9,864 nucleotides of DNA from Candidatus Melainabacteria bacterium (GCA_903970565.1 CAJCJE010000769.1:1-9864); one strand, 5' to 3'; counted from the first letter of the stretch, positions 1 through 7,836 are shown. Made by a program: numbers and translations. Notes: generated from the sequence alone by a model not told the origin.

Positions 1-1273
1 GGTCGGCTTCCTCGGCGCTGGCGGCGGTGGCGGCGGCGGACCTGGTCCGCAGGGTCTGTGCGGCGGCCCGCGGCGACGAAACCAGGGACCTCAGTAGCGC
101 GATCGCCGACCACCAGGCGATACGGGCCTCCCGCCTGCCCCGACCACCGGCTGCGGTTACCCGCTCGCCGGCATAGGCGATTGCGTCGTCGAGCAGAGCC
201 CGGTAAGCAGGGGAGAGCCGGTAGGTCTCGTCCTTGAAGTAGCGGTCCGAAGGAAACGCGGTGTCCTCGCGCAGACTGTCGTTGGTCACACCGTCCTGCA
301 CGGTCAGGAACTGGCGTACATCGGCCCGCTTGCGTTGCACGAAATGCGCCGCGAGCAGTCTGCGGCCCGCGTCCGAGTCAAGGTCGGTAGCAGCTAGTTC
401 CGGCTTGACCAGGCCCAACAGGGCGCGGAAGGCACCCACCTTGCCGCTGTGCGGCGTTGCGGTCACCAGAATCAGGTGTCGCGTGGTGTCGGCCGCGATG
501 CGGCGCAACAACTCGTAACGCAACTGGCTCTGCTTGGAGGCGCCGTCGTCGGCAACGACGCTGCTGTGGGCTTCGTCCACAATGACCAGATCACTACAGT
601 GTCGAACGAAGTCGTCGCGGTGCCGGGGGGACTTGATGAAATCCGTGGACACCACGACATGCGGATGTTTGTCGAACAGCGACTGCCCGAGTTCGAGTCC
701 GCGTTCCAGTTTGGACACTGTCGAGGCCAGGACCAGCTCCGCGTCGATGCCGAACTTGGTGCGCAGCTCGTCCTGCCATTGTTCGGCCAGCGAGGGGGAA
801 CACAGCACGGTGAGCCCGCGTGCACTGCCCTGGGCGAGCAGTTCGCGGGCGATGAGGCCAGACTCCACGGTCTTGCCGATCCCCATGTCGTCGGAGATCA
901 ACATCCGAACCGTTTGCTGGCGTAGAGCCATCATCAGCGGGACCAGCTGGTAGGCACGAGGCTCGACGGCGATCCCGGCGAGCGAACGGAACGGCCCGGC
1001 GCCGGAGCGGAAGCCGATCCTCAGCGCGGACCGAAGCAGCCCGGCAGCCAGGTCGTCCCCGAGGTCCGCCGGCGACGGCGGCTGGAACTCGGCGCCGCGA
1101 ACTTCCTCGAAGGCCGGGAAGACCGCCGCGACGTCATCGTCCGCCCCGCCCAGCGGGCGCAGTACGAGCATGTCGGCGGCGCTCTCTGGCAGGACGATCC
1201 AGTCGCGTCCGCGCGCGGAGACCAGGGAACCAGCGGTATACGTGCTCACCATCGGTGTCATGTTCTCTTTCAT
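1..1273 (-). CDS. SNF2/RapA-type helicase, 3' end beyond window (DrmD-like partner helicase)
   Basis: The frame stays open from the ATG at 1273 to the window edge, giving 424 residues of an unfinished protein. Seen motifs: a YQ pair at about 108-109 before the motor, Walker A DDMGIGKT at 128-135, DEAH at 233-236 and TATPHSG at 271-277. These are the first-half motifs of a SNF2/RapA-like superfamily 2 ATPase. The second RecA lobe must lie to the left of the window. The first ~100 residues resemble the N-terminal extension of RapA-like and DISARM DrmD-type helicases. The expected role is ATP-driven translocation on, or remodelling of, double-stranded DNA. Only two bases separate its ATG from the TGA of the upstream kinase-helicase gene, so the two are almost certainly co-transcribed and translationally coupled. 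No clear Shine-Dalgarno precedes 1273. In-frame ATGs at 1261 (preceded by AAAGAGA) and 1252 are alternative starts. The last visible stretch (residues ~409-423) is an Ala/Ser/Thr/Glu-rich low-complexity linker. SNF2 identity is secure; assignment to DrmD is tentative. Confidence 0.88.
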   Translation of the reverse strand, partial: MKENMTPMVSTYTAGSLVSARGRDWIVLPESAADMLVLRPLGGADDDVAAVFPAFEEVRGAEFQPPSPADLGDDLAAGLLRSALRIGFRSGAGPFRSLAGIAVEPRAYQLVPLMMALRQQTVRMLISDDMGIGKTVESGLIARELLAQGSARGLTVLCSPSLAEQWQDELRTKFGIDAELVLASTVSKLERGLELGQSLFDKHPHVVVSTDFIKSPRHRDDFVRHCSDLVIVDEAHSSVVADDGASKQSQLRYELLRRIAADTTRHLILVTATPHSGKVGAFRALLGLVKPELAATDLDSDAGRRLLAAHFVQRKRADVRQFLTVQDGVTNDSLREDTAFPSDRYFKDETYRLSPAYRALLDDAIAYAGERVTAAGGRGRREARIAWWSAIALLRSLVSSPRAAAQTLRTRSAAATAASAEEAD

Positions 1274-1275
1274 TG

Positions 1276-4200
1276 TCACACGCCCACGGCGGGGCCGAAG
1301 TAACGCTCGAAATCCTTGGCAATGGCCAACCAGTCCGCGTCATGGGGGAACCGAACGACGTCCCAGCCCTTGTCCAACAACCGGTCTTCCGCCTCCCGGT
1401 CACGTTCCGCGACAGATGCGTGATGGTGCGCCGGACCGTCTACGAAGACCGCGACATTGACCCCACTGAGCCGATAGACGTAATCAGGCCGGGCAAGTGC
1501 CTCCGGAATGAAGGTCTGTGCCTCGTCGGGCAAACGGAGGCCGTTGGTCTTGAGCCACGTGATCAGCCTGGCCTCCAGCGCTGTGTCCGACTGCGCGGAC
1601 AGCCGAGCCAACTGTTCCGAACGGGACTCGCCCCTGCCGGCCGTGAGCGCTCGGCCGACCGCGAGGCGCATCAACAGCTCACGGACGGAGTGACGATTGA
1701 TCATGCCGTGGTTGATCTGATTGCCATAGGTGAGTAGGCACTCGTAACAACCTTGCGCGCACAGCCGTTCGGCGTGCGGGCCGCCCCGATCCGTGCCGTC
1801 GGGTTCGAAGTGGCAGATGTCCAGCGCGACGGCTGCGGCGGTACCGAGGGCTTCCGGATCGGCCTGCATCAACCGCAGCACGCCCGCGCCCCCCTCCGCG
1901 GCCTCGGTGAACAGCATCCGGTCGTGGTGCCTCTCGGCAGCCGGCAGCAGTTCGCTGGTCAGCTCGGAGTCTTCCAATTCGAAGGCAGCCTCGATACCGC
2001 GTTCCAATGCGTACATGAGCGACAATGCGACCTGCTCCGACAATGGCACGGCCAGCTTGACCACCAGGATGTTTCGTCGGTCCTCGACGTACGGAATTAC
2101 CCGCTTCTTGCGTCGCTTCTCGTTGCCGTTGGCATCGACGACGGGCATTTCGCCGGAGTCGCCGGAGGCGTCACCCGCGTCGCGTTCGTTCATCCAGCGA
2201 CCATCCGTCGGGTCCAGCCAGAATCCGTCCGGTTCATCCTCCTTGGCGCGCACGCGACCCACGTTGCTGATGCGTACGGTTGCGGAATCGCCGTAGGTGA
2301 TGGTGGCGATCGAGCCCTCGGCGTCGGAGACCAGGGCATCCCGGCGGCCTGGACGGGCGCCGTGGTCATGGAACCGGAATGAGGTCACCAGGCGGAAGCC
2401 GGCCCGCCTGCGCTCCTCCTCGTCCGAGGAGATCCGCTCTCGCCGCCGCGTGTAGACGGTATGCAGCGCAAGCAATCCCGTCGTGGTCTCCGTCAGGCGC
2501 TCGTCGCACAGCTCGCAGCGAGCGGCGTTACCCTGGATATCGTGGTGGTAGCCGCAGGTCGGACACCGTTTGGCAGAGGTGGTCACCACGTCACCCGTGG
2601 CATCAGGGGGTAACTGGATTCGAGTGACCTGGTACCGGGCACCTTCGTGGTAGATCAGCGCGCCAGGGCCGAACTCTCGGATAGCCAGGAACCGGGGCCG
2701 CTGGAGATAGTCGCCATCGCCGAATCGGCGCGTCGAGGTAGGTACGTACGCGGCAAGCGGTAGCCGAGGAAAGGAGTAGCCGGGCAGGAAGCCTTCACTG
2801 GCGAGGTAGCGGTACGGGTTGAAGTCCGACAGGATGGACTCGCTGTCCACGCTTTCGTTCTTGAGCAGGTTGAGCTGGGTTTCTGCTTCCCGCCGGCGCC
2901 CGACGGCGATCCTCCGGTCGCTTTCGGAGAGGGTGTGATCCAGTACCCTGCGATTCTGCTCGGCCTGGTCCACCAGCGCTGCCTTGAACAATCCTCGCCA
3001 ACGATCGAAGCCTCGATCGAACTGCTCCCCGGCAGCGCGGATCGTGTCCTCGATCCATTGGTCGTGCCACCAGGTGGTATCGGCGAAGTCTGTCAGTAGA
3101 CCGTTCAAAACATGCTTGGTCGCGTGCACCGCGCGTTGCGCCACGTCAGGAGCGTGCAGAGCGACCACGATACGATCCAGCAGAGGAAGCTCGGGATCGG
3201 GCCGCCGGGCATCCTCGGCGTAGCCGATGTCGATGATGTCGGGGATGGCATAGCCCAGTTTTGGTCCGGCTTCGGCCAGCCAGATGGCCTGGACGTGGGA
3301 ACGCACCAGGTCCTCGTTTGCGAGGTCGATTCGTGGTCGGGCGATCACTCCGGCGACCATTCGGTCCGAACGGCGGAAGTAGTACTGGTCGTGGCTGTTG
3401 CCGGTTGCGCAGTAGGTTGTGACGAGCGCGGGCTGGCCGGAGCGCCCCGCCCGCCCGCTGCGCTGAGCGTAGTTGGCGGGGGTGGGCGGCACATTGCGCA
3501 TCATGACGGCGTTGAGTTCGGCGATGTCCACGCCCAGTTCCATCGTCGGTGAACAGTAGAGCAGCGTGAGTTCTCCCCTGCGGAAGGCTTCCTCTCGGCG
3601 TTCCCGCTCTTTCGGGTCGACCTGAGCGGTGTGCTCCTTGGCCGCCATCCCACCGAGCGAGCCGGCCGCGCCCCGGTAAAGCTCGCGGAAGAAGGTGTTG
3701 ACACGTGGACCGTCGCCGCTGGCATAGGTACGGGTCAACGGATCATGGGTGCCGGTCTCGCCGGTCCCCGCGCGCCAGATGAGGGCTCGTGCGGACACTC
3801 GATAGCCGGTGACGGACGCGCCCACCGGTTTCCTGAAGCGTCCAGCACGCCGCGGCGTCATGTCGATCTTCTGTACCAGTCTCGCCTCGTCCAACACTCC
3901 CAGCAGATCCCTGATGATCTGCTGGGAGTCGTCGGTCGACAGATCCGTGAAATGTGCGCGTCGCAGATATTTGCCGAACTTGCCGCGACCGGACAGGAAC
4001 AGTCCGGAACGGTCCATTCCCGGCCGGGAGCTTCGCGGGTAGGCAGTACCCACCTGAGGCTGGTCGCTCCTCGACAGCACCCAGGGGTCGACAAGGCGTT
4101 CCTCGCTGGCGCGCTCCAGAGTGTCGAAATCATCCCGGAAATGCTGCACGTCGACCGCCAGCGCTCGCCGCATCTCATCGAGCAGTACCCGCATGATTTC

Positions 4201-7200
4201 GGTGCGTCGTCCCGGTTCGGCCTCACGAATGCTCGGATGGGTGGTAGCCCATCGGTCCTGCTTGGCGGCAAGCCAGTCCAGGTCTTCGTAGTGGATCTGG
4301 AGGAGCCCGGTCTGCTCCAGATTGGGCATGGTGACTCGCCAGCCACGTTGCAGATCGAGGTAGAGGCGGAATGCGATGACGTCCTGAAGAGTTTTGGCAG
4401 CATTGCGGGCCAGCGACGGGGGCAGGTCCCCGCTACCGGTGTAGTCGGCGGGCTCCAGCCCCAACGCTCCGGCGACCCTTGCCGCGAGCTCCTCGTGTCG
4501 GACACCGTCCTCGCCGGCTTCGACCACCGCCCGGTACAGGGCACCGCGCAGTTGGGTTATCTGCACGAAGTCGTTGAAATGGCCGGCCTGGAGAGAGGCG
4601 TCCTGCCGGTTGTCGACAAAAGTGAGAAGTTTGCGAGCCTTCTTGTCCAGCGCGGCAATCGGCGCTTCTTTGAGAGAGCGCACGATCGAGGTAGAGACGA
4701 GTGAGGTTGCCGAGGAGCGGCCTTCCTGGTCGAGCGTGGCGAGTTTGGCGAAGTCCTTGCCTCTGGTCTGCTCGTAACTCACGCCGCAGTGCAGGCAGAA
4801 CAGGAACGGGGCCGGAATGAAAGCAGCGGGAAGATCGCCCTGACCTTCGTTTCCGTATGGATCGACGGTCACGGCATGGGGGAGCCGCTTGTGGTAGGAG
4901 TCGCGGACGTCTTCCTGTCCGTGCTCGTCGACTTCCAGCCAGGACTCGGGCAGTCGCCGGTCGGCGATGGCCTCTCCAGGTGTGGTTGGCCAAGGACGGT
5001 CGGCGTCGATGTACAGATAGCCGTCGCCGGCCCGACCTCCGGTCGCGGTCGTGTCCCGGCGTGGTTCGTAGACGACGTTGTTGTCCTTCACCTTTCGCCA
5101 CACGGTCAGATACTCCTGACCGCATTCACGGCAGAAGGCGAGGGGAAGCAGGATTTTGCCGTCAGAACCGGGTTGGATTCGCTGGTAGTCACGGGTCAGG
5201 TGGCGGGTCGAGGAGTCTTCGAGGGTGACGTAGACGGTGTCGCCCTTGGAGAGAAACTGGTGCAACCTGAACGCGAACAGGGGACGGTCGGTGATCGGAT
5301 GCCCAGCTTCCGAACCAGCCTTGAGGGTGCGTCGGATCGCCTCTGAACAGATGTCCTCGGTCAGTCCGCTCTCTGCGGCCAACTCGGCTGCCGCCTGTTC
5401 GATCTTTGCCGGCTTCTGTCGGGTCAGTCGGCCTGACTCGTCGGTAGTGAGACCGAATCGCCGCTCGATCCAACGGGCAAGCGGATCGGCTACCAGGTCG
5501 GCGTAGGCACGTGGCGCGTCGGCTGCCTGGAGTCGGTCGACCGGCACCGTGCCGACGGCGCCGTCGGTAGCGCCTACGAGCGTCTCGCCGATGACGTGCG
5601 TGGGGTCCACGGTAGTGCCGAAAAAGGTTGAGGCGACATCGGCGACCACTTCCCGCTGTTTCTTGAAGGTATCCTCCGTGGACATCGTCGCGGAAGTCCC
5701 GATGCACTGAAGACCGTCCGCTTGGCAGGCTTCGCGTACCCTCCGGATGAGCATGGCGACATCGGCACCCTGCCGACCTCGGTAGGTGTGCAACTCGTCG
5801 AAGACCAGGAACTCCAGGCCTTTTGCCATCTTGATCAGCGAACGTCGGTCGTCAGGCCTGGTGAGCATGAGTTCCAGCATCACGTAGTTGGTGAGCAGAA
5901 TATCCGGAGGATCGTCGCGGATCTCCTTTCGGCGTTCTTCGCCTTCCTGACCGGTATAGCGCGCATAGCGGACCGGCTCACGGCCCTTGCCGTAGCCGGC
6001 GAGAAGATACTTGTCCAGCTCCTTGAGCTGACTGTTGGCGAGGGCGTTCATCGGATAGACGATGATCGCGCGGACTCGTTTGCTGGCTGACGGCGTTTCG
6101 TGTTGCCGGTCCTTCAATACCTTGTCGACGATCGGCACGATGTAGGCAAGCGACTTGCCGGAACCAGTGCCCGTGGCAAGCACGTAGGACTCACCCGACT
6201 GCGCGATGTCTATTGCCTCGCGCTGGTGTCGGTGCAGGGTGAGCGGACGACCGTCGCACACGGTCGCCCCCTCGGACTTGCCTGCCTGGAAAATGCGAAC
6301 GCACTCCTCGTGCAACACGCCTGTGGTCGTCAGCTCACGAAGCGTGCCACCCGAAGCGAAGAAGGGGTTCAGTGACAGCCAGGGATCGGGCCATTGCGAT
6401 TTTGCGTCCAGGTCCTTTTTGACGAATGCAATAATCCGCTCATCGCGGATAATTGTTCCGCCGCCGGTAAAGTCCCGGTAGTCATCGATGAGTTTTCGGT
6501 GAATACCGAAGACGTCCATGCCGGATGCGACTGGTCTGGCCAGTGGTGTCGTTGACCGCTCCACCGGCTGCACCGCGCGGGTTTTCGCCAGTCCGAGGAC
6601 TGGATTCAGATCTTCCCAGCCGGGAACGGTGGCCGCGTCGATCGCCATCGGTAACAGCGCGTCGCGGACGGCGACTGCATCGGCAGGGCGATCAGCTGGA
6701 GATTTGGCCAGCAGTCTTTCGATCAGCCGGCTAAGGTCATCCGGAATGTCTGATCGCAGGAGTCGCACCGAAGGTGCTTGCTCGTTGAGATGCTTCTGGC
6801 CGAGTTCGTGGGCCGACTGGCTGTGAAAAGGTGGCACGCCTGTGAGCAGTTCGAACAACACGCACCCGAGCGCGTAGAGGTCGGCGGCCTGGGTTACGGT
6901 CGAAGCCTGGAATTGTTCGGGGGCCATGTATCTGGCGGTACCGACCGTGACGCCGGTACTGGTGACCTTACCGCCTTCGGCGTCTCCGGCAATCCGACCC
7001 ATGCCGAAATCAAGGACCTTGACCACCCCGCCGCGCGCCACCATTATGTTCGATGGTTTGACATCACGATGGATAATGCCGTTAGCGTGTGCCGCGGACA
7101 GGCCGTCAGCGATCTGTGCGCCCAGTGCGGCGACCCAGGAAATCGGCAACTGCGGATGCTCGGACACGAGGTCGTGGAGAGGGCGTCCGTCGAGAAACTC

Positions 7201-7524
7201 CATCGCCAGGTAGGATAACCCCGAATCGTCGACTCCCCCGGCCACGATGCGTGGAACGTTGGGGTGGCTGAGTCCGCGCATGATACGCACTTCACGATCG
7301 AAACGCTGGACTGCGTTGGTATCCGCCAGGGATTCGATCAGCCCGCCGTCGCGGCTGCGCAGTATCAGTTTCACCGCGACGACATCGTCTCCGGAATTCT
7401 CGGGACGCAGATCCTCGGCGCGGTGAACTTCCCCCATGTTGCCTCTGCCGAGCAGGCCCAACAGCCGGAACCGGTTTGCGACGATTTCCTCGCTCGCTGA
7501 CACTCTCGTCCCTTCCCGCGCCAT
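1276..7524 (-). CDS. Giant Ser/Thr kinase - DEAD/DEAH helicase - DUF1998 - Vsr/DUF559-like nuclease fusion
   Basis: The gene encodes 2082 residues. Residues ~18-292 form a complete protein kinase: Gly loop GRGNMGEV (26-33), Lys in VAVK (52), HRDVKPSN (152-159), DFG (172-174), GTARYMAPE (195-203). No transmembrane segment or PASTA repeat follows, so it is probably cytosolic. From ~336 comes a large SF2 helicase: TGTGSGKS (451-458), DELH (576-579), TSAT (610-613), and in lobe 2 QRSGRAGR (1354-1361). Cysteine pairs at 798/801 and 910/913, and at 1654/1657 and 1670/1673, suggest two zinc ribbons. Cys1904, 1922, 1926 and 1929 match the DUF1998/MZB module of MrfA (YprA), Hrq1, DrmB and DruE families. 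Residues ~1980-2077 look like a Vsr/DUF559 nuclease: Glu1984, PDY at 2013-2015, FVDG at 2027-2030, HHH at 2033-2035, then RD and GWDVVRF. The helicase half resembles DruE/DrmA-like defence helicases; a DNA-repair role like MrfA is the main alternative. The gene leads an operon with the SNF2 gene. A GTG at 7503, with a strong Shine-Dalgarno, is a rival start. Domain calls are from motifs only. Confidence 0.93.
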   Translation of the reverse strand: MAREGTRVSASEEIVANRFRLLGLLGRGNMGEVHRAEDLRPENSGDDVVAVKLILRSRDGGLIESLADTNAVQRFDREVRIMRGLSHPNVPRIVAGGVDDSGLSYLAMEFLDGRPLHDLVSEHPQLPISWVAALGAQIADGLSAAHANGIIHRDVKPSNIMVARGGVVKVLDFGMGRIAGDAEGGKVTSTGVTVGTARYMAPEQFQASTVTQAADLYALGCVLFELLTGVPPFHSQSAHELGQKHLNEQAPSVRLLRSDIPDDLSRLIERLLAKSPADRPADAVAVRDALLPMAIDAATVPGWEDLNPVLGLAKTRAVQPVERSTTPLARPVASGMDVFGIHRKLIDDYRDFTGGGTIIRDERIIAFVKKDLDAKSQWPDPWLSLNPFFASGGTLRELTTTGVLHEECVRIFQAGKSEGATVCDGRPLTLHRHQREAIDIAQSGESYVLATGTGSGKSLAYIVPIVDKVLKDRQHETPSASKRVRAIIVYPMNALANSQLKELDKYLLAGYGKGREPVRYARYTGQEGEERRKEIRDDPPDILLTNYVMLELMLTRPDDRRSLIKMAKGLEFLVFDELHTYRGRQGADVAMLIRRVREACQADGLQCIGTSATMSTEDTFKKQREVVADVASTFFGTTVDPTHVIGETLVGATDGAVGTVPVDRLQAADAPRAYADLVADPLARWIERRFGLTTDESGRLTRQKPAKIEQAAAELAAESGLTEDICSEAIRRTLKAGSEAGHPITDRPLFAFRLHQFLSKGDTVYVTLEDSSTRHLTRDYQRIQPGSDGKILLPLAFCRECGQEYLTVWRKVKDNNVVYEPRRDTTATGGRAGDGYLYIDADRPWPTTPGEAIADRRLPESWLEVDEHGQEDVRDSYHKRLPHAVTVDPYGNEGQGDLPAAFIPAPFLFCLHCGVSYEQTRGKDFAKLATLDQEGRSSATSLVSTSIVRSLKEAPIAALDKKARKLLTFVDNRQDASLQAGHFNDFVQITQLRGALYRAVVEAGEDGVRHEELAARVAGALGLEPADYTGSGDLPPSLARNAAKTLQDVIAFRLYLDLQRGWRVTMPNLEQTGLLQIHYEDLDWLAAKQDRWATTHPSIREAEPGRRTEIMRVLLDEMRRALAVDVQHFRDDFDTLERASEERLVDPWVLSRSDQPQVGTAYPRSSRPGMDRSGLFLSGRGKFGKYLRRAHFTDLSTDDSQQIIRDLLGVLDEARLVQKIDMTPRRAGRFRKPVGASVTGYRVSARALIWRAGTGETGTHDPLTRTYASGDGPRVNTFFRELYRGAAGSLGGMAAKEHTAQVDPKERERREEAFRRGELTLLYCSPTMELGVDIAELNAVMMRNVPPTPANYAQRSGRAGRSGQPALVTTYCATGNSHDQYYFRRSDRMVAGVIARPRIDLANEDLVRSHVQAIWLAEAGPKLGYAIPDIIDIGYAEDARRPDPELPLLDRIVVALHAPDVAQRAVHATKHVLNGLLTDFADTTWWHDQWIEDTIRAAGEQFDRGFDRWRGLFKAALVDQAEQNRRVLDHTLSESDRRIAVGRRREAETQLNLLKNESVDSESILSDFNPYRYLASEGFLPGYSFPRLPLAAYVPTSTRRFGDGDYLQRPRFLAIREFGPGALIYHEGARYQVTRIQLPPDATGDVVTTSAKRCPTCGYHHDIQGNAARCELCDERLTETTTGLLALHTVYTRRRERISSDEEERRRAGFRLVTSFRFHDHGARPGRRDALVSDAEGSIATITYGDSATVRISNVGRVRAKEDEPDGFWLDPTDGRWMNERDAGDASGDSGEMPVVDANGNEKRRKKRVIPYVEDRRNILVVKLAVPLSEQVALSLMYALERGIEAAFELEDSELTSELLPAAERHHDRMLFTEAAEGGAGVLRLMQADPEALGTAAAVALDICHFEPDGTDRGGPHAERLCAQGCYECLLTYGNQINHGMINRHSVRELLMRLAVGRALTAGRGESRSEQLARLSAQSDTALEARLITWLKTNGLRLPDEAQTFIPEALARPDYVYRLSGVNVAVFVDGPAHHHASVAERDREAEDRLLDKGWDVVRFPHDADWLAIAKDFERYFGPAVGV
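3896..3929. repeat. Perfect 14-bp inverted repeat inside the helicase coding region
   Basis: Positions 3896-3909 and 3916-3929 are exact reverse complements around a 6-base loop. The repeat lies within the codons for residues 1199-1210 of the giant helicase, between the two helicase lobes. Transcribed, it would form a strong mRNA hairpin. No U-run follows on the coding strand. Confidence 0.6.
7509..7517 (-). promoter_or_regulatory. Strong Shine-Dalgarno inside the annotated N-terminus, pointing to a GTG start at 7503
   Basis: Read on the minus strand this is GGGAAGGGA, ending five bases before a GTG at 7503 (codon 8 of the ATG-initiated frame). The ATG at 7524 has only weaker G-rich sequence (ACGGG six bases upstream, GGGGA ten bases upstream). 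With the GTG start the protein begins M-SASEEIVANRF, which puts the kinase Gly loop at a usual distance from the N-terminus and gives 2075 residues. Either start keeps all domains. Confidence 0.5.
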
Positions 7525-7619
7525 GCTCGACCCGTCCCCGCACGCTGTACGTCGTCAGGAACGCCCCGCCTGCAACGCAATACCAACGAACGTTTTAGCC
7601 TCGATATTTGTGTCTGTTG

Positions 7620-7649
7620 ACTATACTGAGCACAAGATCATTAACACAA
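7620..7649 (-). promoter_or_regulatory. Candidate promoter of the kinase-helicase / SNF2 operon
   Basis: On the minus strand a -10-like TATAGT (7625 to 7620; five of six bases match TATAAT) is preceded after 18 bases by TTGTGT (7649 to 7644; three of six match TTGACA). It lies in the AT-rich part of the intergenic region and would give a leader of about 90-110 bases before the start codon. The good -10 with a poor -35 fits a promoter that is weak or activator-dependent. The direct repeat at 7631-7653 overlaps the -35 element and spacer. This is pattern recognition only, and actinobacterial promoters are loosely conserved. Confidence 0.4.
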
Positions 7650-7653
7650 GATC
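7631..7653. repeat. Two 9-bp direct repeats CACAAGATC, possible operator
   Basis: CACAAGATC occurs at 7631-7639 and again at 7645-7653, separated by ATTAA, a pitch of 14 bases. The second copy covers the -35 element of the candidate operon promoter and the first lies in its spacer. Tandem copies like this are typical of sites for a dimeric or cooperatively binding regulator. The window contains no regulator gene that could be assigned to it. Confidence 0.45.
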
Positions 7654-7836
7654 GAGACTGGCCGGGTGCGACATAGCTGACCTGGTCGAGTCCACGGTCG
7701 GTCGACGCCGTGTGAGCGGCTATCCGGATCTCGCGTCTGTGGCGGCGTGCCGCTACGTGGCCGGCGCCTGCGAGTCGGTGCTTCCCTCTCTGCCGTCCAC
7801 GGTTCACTTGCTCGGACCGTGCACCCGGCTACGCCG

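Noticed and set aside
16..40. GGC/GCG-rich short repeat at the window start
   Set aside because: It is the Ala-rich linker of the SNF2 helicase read on the opposite strand, an ordinary low-complexity coding stretch.
3631..4704. Long plus-strand open frame of about 357 codons opposite the helicase gene
   Set aside because: It lies wholly antisense to the helicase coding region, between conserved helicase motifs. Its translation has no recognisable motif. Long antisense frames are expected in GC-rich DNA.
5552..5567. 16-bp perfect palindrome CCGACGGCGCCGTCGG in the helicase gene
   Set aside because: It is made of common GC-rich codons for Thr-Asp-Gly-Ala-Val and is not rare enough by chance in a window of this size and composition.
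7690..7803. GTCCACGGT present twice (7690-7698 and 7795-7803)
   Set aside because: A 9-mer repeated at a distance of about 100 bases in GC-rich DNA is close to chance expectation, and the copies sit beside no other signal.
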